DNA from: Myxococcota bacterium
GTDB lineage: Bacteria; Myxococcota_A; UBA9160; PR03
Reading direction: 5' to 3'
Assembly (NCBI GenBank): GCA_025453505.1
Contig: JALOQG010000056.1
Location: 1 to 10,530, forward strand
DNA: 10,530 bases
Part shown: piece after piece, positions 6,259-10,530 of the stretch
Layout: every line of letters starts with the position of its first letter
Position numbering within the stretch: the first letter of the stretch is position 1
The notes under the pieces: model-generated
Told to the model about the DNA's origin: nothing
Databases searched by the model: none
The model's input: only the letters and a program-made list of their open reading frames with translations
Translations under genes and position numbers: made by a program

Positions 6259-6912
6259 ATGCGGGACGTCGTCTATTACGCGCAGCTCGCCATCGAATCG
6301 CTCGTCGGGATCTTCGGACTCCGGCTCTACGAGGAGCCGCGCTTCGACGTCGTCGCCCGGATCGAGCCCGCCATCGAGGTGCGGCGCTACGACGCGCGGC
6401 TCGCCGCGGAGGTGGACGAGACCGAGACGGACGAAGCCGCCCGCGGCCGGGCCTTTTCGGCGCTCTTCGAGTACATCGCGGGCGCCAACACCGGACGCGA
6501 CGCCGGCGAGAAGATCGCGATGACCACGCCGGTCGAAGTAGCGACGCCACGCGCGGAGAAGATCGCGATGACGGTGCCCGTCGAGACGTCGCGCACGGGA
6601 CCGGGGACGCGCATGCGTTTCTTCCTTCCGGCGAAGTACACGCTCGAGAGCGCGCCGCGTCCGACCGACCCGCGCGTGCGGCTCGTCGAGATCCCGGCCG
6701 GCTCGGTCGCCGTGCTGCGCTTCGGCGGCCGGCCGAGCGACGCCGACATAGAACAGCGACGCGAGGCCCTGCTGCGAGCAATCGAGTCGTCCCGGTGGAC
6801 CGCGGCGGGCGACGCGACGACGCTCTTCTACGACGCGCCGTTCACCCTGCCCTTCGTGCGCCGCAACGAGATCTCGGTTCCCGTCGTTCCGCGCGATGCG
6901 GAGAACCCCTAG
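6259..6912 (+). CDS. SOUL family heme-binding-like protein
   Basis: A 217-residue protein. After an amphipathic, moderately hydrophobic N-terminus (residues 4-22, LAIESLVGIFGL), which may be a membrane contact, comes the SOUL/HBP domain: IEVRRYDARLAAEV (39-52), AFSALFEYIAGAN (65-77), EKIAMTTPVE (84-93), EKIAMTVPVE (100-109), MRFFLPAKY (119-127), AVLRFGGRPSD (151-161), and the end FTLPFVRRNEISVPV (195-209). Family members in animals and plants bind heme or tetrapyrroles; the role of bacterial ones is mostly unknown, so heme binding here is an inference. The doubled EKIAMT-PVE unit is a family trait but is unusually exact here at DNA level. Start chosen by Shine-Dalgarno. Monocistronic, convergent with the helicase gene 39 nt downstream; I see no terminator hairpin in that gap. 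Confidence 0.88.
   Translation: MRDVVYYAQLAIESLVGIFGLRLYEEPRFDVVARIEPAIEVRRYDARLAAEVDETETDEAARGRAFSALFEYIAGANTGRDAGEKIAMTTPVEVATPRAEKIAMTVPVETSRTGPGTRMRFFLPAKYTLESAPRPTDPRVRLVEIPAGSVAVLRFGGRPSDADIEQRREALLRAIESSRWTAAGDATTLFYDAPFTLPFVRRNEISVPVVPRDAENP
6508..6572 (+). repeat. 17-nt perfect direct repeat, 48-nt period, in the SOUL gene
   Basis: Bases 6508-6524 and 6556-6572 are identical (17 nt). They encode the two EKIAMT units, 16 codons apart and in frame. The flanking codons differ. Confidence 0.9.
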
Positions 6913-6951
6913 CGCCGATCCAGCATCCACTCCCACGCCAAGAGCGCGAGC

Positions 6952-9753
6952 CTAGAGCCCGAGTTCGGCGAGCAGCGCGGCGAGATCCGTCGGCTCCGCC
7001 TGGACGATCTGCGAGCCCGGCGGCAGCGCCTCGCCGAGCCGGCGGAAGTAGCGCTTGTCGGGTCGCGACTCGACGAGCACCACGATGCCGCGATCGTCTT
7101 CGCTGCGGATCAACCGGCCCACCATCTGTTTCAGGTTCAAGAGCATCTTGCCGAGCGCGAAGCGCTCGAAGGCGTCGATGCCGCGGCGGCGCAGGCGCAG
7201 CTCGCGGCGGCGGCGCAGCTCCGTCGGCACCTCGAAGGGCAGCTTCTCGATCACGACGGCCTGCAGCGCTTCGCCGGGCAGGTCGAGCCCCTGCCAGAAC
7301 TTGCGCGCGCCGAGCAGCACCGCGCCGCCCTGGCGGAAGCGTTCGACCAGCGCGGCGGGATCGTCGCTCGCGCGGCGCGGCGCGAGCACTTCGATGCCGT
7401 CGTCGCGCAGCCGTCCGGCGAGCAGAGCCGCGACGTCGTCCATGCGGCGCAGGCTCGTGAAGAGACCGAGCGTGCGACCGCCGAGACGGCGCGCGACGGC
7501 TTCGATCACGTCGGCCGTCTCGCGCACCAGATCGGCGCCGCCGGCGAGCGCCGCGACGCGCATGTGTTTCTCGTACGGGAACGGACTCGGCACCGACACG
7601 CGCAGCACGCGCTCCTCCTCGGGCCCCTCGATGCCGAGTTCGCCGAGCGCCGCGAACGCGTCGCCGCCGACGAAGAGACTCGCGGAGACACCCGCAAACG
7701 AGGAGAGCCGTGCGAGAAAGTGTTCGCGGAAGGCGTCGGCCGGCGAGACGAGTCGCACGGCGAGCCGCCAGCGATCCCACGGCGCGTCCACGCCCTCGAA
7801 TGCCGCGACCGAGTCTTCCGAGCCGCGGAACGCGAGGCGCAGCGCGCTCGCCGACGCGCGCAGCTCGGCGAGCGTCCGCTCGACGGCGCTCGATACGACT
7901 TCCTCTTCGAGCTCGCGCTCGATCGCACCGGCGACGCCCTCGATCTGCGCGGCGGCGATCTCCGCGCGCTGCGCCGCGGCCGCGAACGCGTCGCTCGCGC
8001 CTTCCGGAATCTGCACCTCGCCGAACTCGCCGGTCAGCGGCGCGAGCGCGTGCCCGAGCGCGACCAGCTCCTGTTGCACGGCGCGCCGCCACGCGAGCGC
8101 GTCGCTCTTCATGCGACGCCGCGCGCCGGAAGGAAGCAGCGCGTCGCCGCCGTCGCGACGCTTGCGGTCCGGGCGGCCGAACACGTCGTCGAGCCGCTCG
8201 AGTACTTCGTCGGGCCGCACGCCGAGCGCGTAGACCTCGTCGGCGACGTCGGCGAGCTCGTGCGCCTCGTCCACGATCGCGTGCTCGAAGGCGGGATAGT
8301 CGGGCGGCCAGCGCAGCAGCAGGTCGTGGTTCGCGACGACCAGATGTGCACCCGCGAGCGAGGCGCGCCGCCGGCCGAACGCACAGTGCGCGTGCAGCGC
8401 GCACTGCTCGCGCGTGCACTGTTCGGCACGCGCCGCGACCGAACGGCGCAAGAGATCCGCGAGCGGCGGATGCCGACGCAGCCACGCGCCGGGCATCGAG
8501 CCGAGCTCGCCGTGCGGCCGGATCGACGCGCACGCGGCGAGCACCGCGTAGGCGAGCCGCTGCTCCGCGAAGAGCTGGCTCTCGCCGGCCTCCGCGAGCA
8601 CCGACGCGAGCCGACGCTCGCACGCGTAGTTCGCGCGCCCCTTGATCGAGAGCGCGCGCAGCGACGCGTGCCCGAGGAATCGCGCCGCGGCCGGGATGTC
8701 CTTCGCGAAGAGCTGGTCCTGCAACAGCTTGGTGCGCGTCGAGATCACGACCGGCCGCGCCTTCGCGCCGCCGCTGAGCCGCGCCTGCGCGGCCTGCTGC
8801 ATGGCGAACGGGATCGCCGCCGCGAGATACGCGAGCGACTTCCCGACGCCCGTGCCGCCCTCGATCAGGATGCGGCCGCCGTCGCGCAGCACGGACGCGA
8901 AGTGCAGCGCCAGCTCGACCTGCTCCTCGCGCACGCGATAGCCCGCGAAGTGGCGCGCGCCGCGCGCGGCGTCGCGCAGCACCGCCGCGATCGCCTCCTC
9001 TTCGAACGGCACGGGCGCTTCGTCGCTCGCACCGATCGGAATGTATGCGCCCGGCGGCTCCGGGAAGAGCGGCGCGTCCGCGCGCGGCGGCGCCAGCAGC
9101 GCGGTCCACGGCGAGTCGGGCGCAAAGCGCGCGAGCGCCGCGTGCGCCGCGACGGTGCGCGGCGAGCCGCTGCGGGCCTCGGCGGCGATCGCCGCGACGA
9201 CGCGCAGCGTGTCCGCCGCGTCGTCGAGCGCGCGGTGACGCTCTTCGGTGCCGAGCAGCGCACGCGTGAAGCTCTCGAGGCGCAGGTCCGGTGCGTCGGG
9301 ATGCGTCACGGCGAGCAGATCCTGCGTGTCGAGGTAGCGTGCGCCCGCGAACTCACCGCCGATCCAGCGCGCCAGGAAGTGCCGCTCGAACTCGGCGTTG
9401 TGCGCGATCAGCGTGCGCCCGAAGAGCGCCGCGCGCAGCCGCTCGTGCGCCTCGTCGAGCGTCGGCGCGCCGACGCGCATCGCATCGGTGATGCCGGTCA
9501 ACCGCGCGATCGCGGGCGGCACCGGAACGCCGGGATCGAGCAGCGTCGCGATGCTGCGCGCGGGCCCTGGACCGGGACCGACCAGCACCGCGCCGAACTC
9601 GAGGATGCGCGCGGCGGGATCGTTCGGGAAACCCGTCGTCTCGAGATCGACGACGGCGATCGGCCCGACGCGCGCCAGCCACGGGGCGAGCGGCGCGAGG
9701 TCGAGATCGAACTCCGCCTCCGTGATCGACGCCATCGGACCGGGACATTCCAC
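6952..9753 (-). CDS. DEDD exonuclease fused to DinG/XPD-type Fe-S DNA helicase
   Basis: A 933-residue protein with two enzyme domains. Residues about 30-190 are a DnaQ-like 3'-5' exonuclease: VVDLETTG (D36, E38), HNAEFE (118-123) and H173-x4-D178. The helicase follows: Walker A GGTGVGKS (299-306), ISTRTKLLQDQL (337-348), four cysteines for a 4Fe-4S cluster (C378, C446, C451, C457), NHDLLL, the DEAH box (495-498), FTSLRRMDD (765-773), FWQGLDLPGE (819-828) and QMVGRLIRS (876-884). All helicase motifs are present, so it should be an active 5'-3' superfamily 2 helicase acting on damaged or structured DNA. The exonuclease-DinG fusion is best known from Gram-positive bacteria; E. coli DinG lacks the exonuclease. 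In the ExoII motif Glu123 stands where Asp is usual. The start is GTG at 9753; ATG at 9735 is an alternative that loses nothing conserved. Confidence 0.9.
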   Translation of the reverse strand: MECPGPMASITEAEFDLDLAPLAPWLARVGPIAVVDLETTGFPNDPAARILEFGAVLVGPGPGPARSIATLLDPGVPVPPAIARLTGITDAMRVGAPTLDEAHERLRAALFGRTLIAHNAEFERHFLARWIGGEFAGARYLDTQDLLAVTHPDAPDLRLESFTRALLGTEERHRALDDAADTLRVVAAIAAEARSGSPRTVAAHAALARFAPDSPWTALLAPPRADAPLFPEPPGAYIPIGASDEAPVPFEEEAIAAVLRDAARGARHFAGYRVREEQVELALHFASVLRDGGRILIEGGTGVGKSLAYLAAAIPFAMQQAAQARLSGGAKARPVVISTRTKLLQDQLFAKDIPAAARFLGHASLRALSIKGRANYACERRLASVLAEAGESQLFAEQRLAYAVLAACASIRPHGELGSMPGAWLRRHPPLADLLRRSVAARAEQCTREQCALHAHCAFGRRRASLAGAHLVVANHDLLLRWPPDYPAFEHAIVDEAHELADVADEVYALGVRPDEVLERLDDVFGRPDRKRRDGGDALLPSGARRRMKSDALAWRRAVQQELVALGHALAPLTGEFGEVQIPEGASDAFAAAAQRAEIAAAQIEGVAGAIERELEEEVVSSAVERTLAELRASASALRLAFRGSEDSVAAFEGVDAPWDRWRLAVRLVSPADAFREHFLARLSSFAGVSASLFVGGDAFAALGELGIEGPEEERVLRVSVPSPFPYEKHMRVAALAGGADLVRETADVIEAVARRLGGRTLGLFTSLRRMDDVAALLAGRLRDDGIEVLAPRRASDDPAALVERFRQGGAVLLGARKFWQGLDLPGEALQAVVIEKLPFEVPTELRRRRELRLRRRGIDAFERFALGKMLLNLKQMVGRLIRSEDDRGIVVLVESRPDKRYFRRLGEALPPGSQIVQAEPTDLAALLAELGL

Positions 9754-9811
9754 CTCATTCCGGTCGAGGGCAAGTGGACGACACGGCGTCGCCGGGCGGC
9801 AACGCGTCGCG

Positions 9812-9820
9812 TGCTACACG
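9812..9820 (+). promoter_or_regulatory. Putative extended -10 box for the persulfide dioxygenase gene
   Basis: TGC-TACACG ends exactly six bases before the ATG at 9827. The only purine run (GAAGAG) ends one base before the ATG, too close for a Shine-Dalgarno. The layout matches that of the FabG-like gene. The hexamer ends in G rather than T, so its strength is uncertain. Confidence 0.5.
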
Positions 9821-9826
9821 AAGAGC

Positions 9827-10530
9827 ATGAAGATCCAGCACTTCTTCGACGAGGCCACGGGGACGCTGTCCTACGTCGTCCACGAAGATCGGACCGGCGT
9901 CGTGATCGACCCGGTGCGCGACTACGACCCGAAGAGCGGGCGCGCGTCGTGGGCGTCCGCCGAAAAGATCGCGGCGTACGTCGCGCGCGAGCGTCTCTCG
10001 ATCCCGTACGTGATCGACACCCACGCCCACGCCGATCACCTGACCGCGATCCCGTTCTTTCGCGAGCGCTTCGGAGCGCGCTCCGTGACCGGCGCGCGCG
10101 TCGGCGAGGTGCAGCGCGCGTTCCGCGACGTCTTCCACCTCGGCGAGGGATTCCCCGTGGACGGACGGCAATTCGACGTCCTCGTCGACGAGCACGATCG
10201 GCTCGGCTTCGGCTCGCTCGAAGTCGAGGCGCTGCACACGCCGGGGCACACGCCGGCGCACATGTCGTGGCAGATCGGCGACGCGGTGTTCGTCGGCGAC
10301 ACGCTCTTCATGCCCGACTACGGATCGGCGCGCTGCGATTTTCCGGGCGGATCCGCGGCCGTTCTATACGACTCGATCCAGCGCCTCTACGCAGTGCCCG
10401 ACGACACGCGGCTGTTCATGTGCCACGACTACCAGCCCGGGGGCCGGCCGCTCGCGTTCGAGACGACGGTGCGCGAACAGAAGCGCTCGAACATCCAGAT
10501 CGACGCGAACACGACGCGCGAGGCGTACGT
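9827..10530 (+). CDS. MBL-fold persulfide dioxygenase, Blh/ETHE1-like (3' end outside window)
   Basis: The first 234 complete residues of a metallo-beta-lactamase-fold protein that runs off the window. The metal motif is THAHADHL (H66, H68, D70, H71); HTPGHTPAHM gives H141, VGDTLF gives D158, and MCHDYQPGG gives H200. DPVRDYDPKSGRAS near the N-terminus and MPDYGSARCDFPGG (162-175) are typical of ETHE1/Blh persulfide dioxygenases rather than glyoxalase II. Such enzymes use one Fe(II), with H66, H141 and D158 as expected ligands, to oxidise glutathione or similar persulfide to sulfite in sulfide detoxification. No BigR-type regulator or rhodanese domain is seen within the window; a fused rhodanese domain downstream cannot be excluded. 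No signal peptide, so cytosolic. The start follows a leaderless-type box and precedes the first beta strand directly. Divergent from the helicase gene, with 73 nt between starts. Confidence 0.9.
   Translation, partial: MKIQHFFDEATGTLSYVVHEDRTGVVIDPVRDYDPKSGRASWASAEKIAAYVARERLSIPYVIDTHAHADHLTAIPFFRERFGARSVTGARVGEVQRAFRDVFHLGEGFPVDGRQFDVLVDEHDRLGFGSLEVEALHTPGHTPAHMSWQIGDAVFVGDTLFMPDYGSARCDFPGGSAAVLYDSIQRLYAVPDDTRLFMCHDYQPGGRPLAFETTVREQKRSNIQIDANTTREAY

Noticed and set aside
6913..6951. Terminator between the SOUL and helicase genes
   Set aside because: The 39-nt gap shows no convincing hairpin and no T-run.
6842..9109. 755-codon minus-strand frame overlapping the helicase
   Set aside because: It is a shifted frame of the helicase gene, which has all its catalytic motifs in the other frame.
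9786..9810. Short direct repeat GCGTCGC in the gap before the persulfide dioxygenase, as a possible operator
   Set aside because: Seven bases in CG-rich sequence is expected by chance; no dyad symmetry is seen.
1..10530. CRISPR array, insertion sequence, tRNA or prophage genes
   Set aside because: I saw no regularly spaced repeats, transposase motifs, terminal inverted repeats or tRNA-like cloverleaf sequence.

Overview
The window is very GC-rich (roughly 70% by eye, with strong G/C bias at third codon positions) and almost fully coding. It holds ten protein genes, two of them cut by the window edges. I see no RNA gene, mobile element, CRISPR array or phage gene. Gene content suggests a free-living, probably aerobic, GC-rich bacterium: a Gram-positive-style exonuclease-helicase fusion, a persulfide dioxygenase, a SOUL-family protein and lipid-linked glycosyltransferases. 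A myxobacterial or other former 'deltaproteobacterial' lineage would fit, but the sequence alone does not settle this.

Layout. 1-4039 is an envelope-glycan block: the C-terminal end of a membrane-anchored family 2 glycosyltransferase (+), a SAM-dependent methyltransferase (-), a second, soluble family 2 glycosyltransferase (+), and a large polytopic membrane protein with a C-terminal soluble domain (-). 4038-4553 is a secreted, histidine-rich DUF4399 protein (+). 4540-6145 is a two-gene minus-strand operon: a FabG-like reductase followed 4 nt later by an atypical SDR of the YeeZ type with a TTG start. 6259-6912 is a SOUL-family protein (+). 6952-9753 is a DEDD exonuclease fused to a DinG/XPD-type Fe-S helicase (-). 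9827 to the end is a metallo-beta-lactamase-fold persulfide dioxygenase (+).

The genes alternate strand almost one by one (+ - + - + - - + - +). Neighbours touch closely: two convergent genes share their stop codons in one CTAG, and two divergent genes appear to share their start codons in one CATG. No gap between called genes exceeds about 115 bases.

The most notable pattern is regulatory. Three genes without a Shine-Dalgarno sequence (the second glycosyltransferase, the FabG-like gene and the persulfide dioxygenase) each carry TGN-TANANN exactly six bases before the start codon. That is the spacing expected for an extended -10 promoter driving a leaderless mRNA. Two other genes (DUF4399 and SOUL) instead have a clear Shine-Dalgarno and a shared TAGGCTCG -10-like box further upstream. 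The window therefore seems to mix two start architectures. Protein-level oddities are a FabG homologue with Leu at the position of the catalytic-tetrad Asn, an SDR partner without Tyr-x3-Lys, a Glu for Asp in the exonuclease ExoII motif, and a perfect 17-nt repeat in the SOUL gene.
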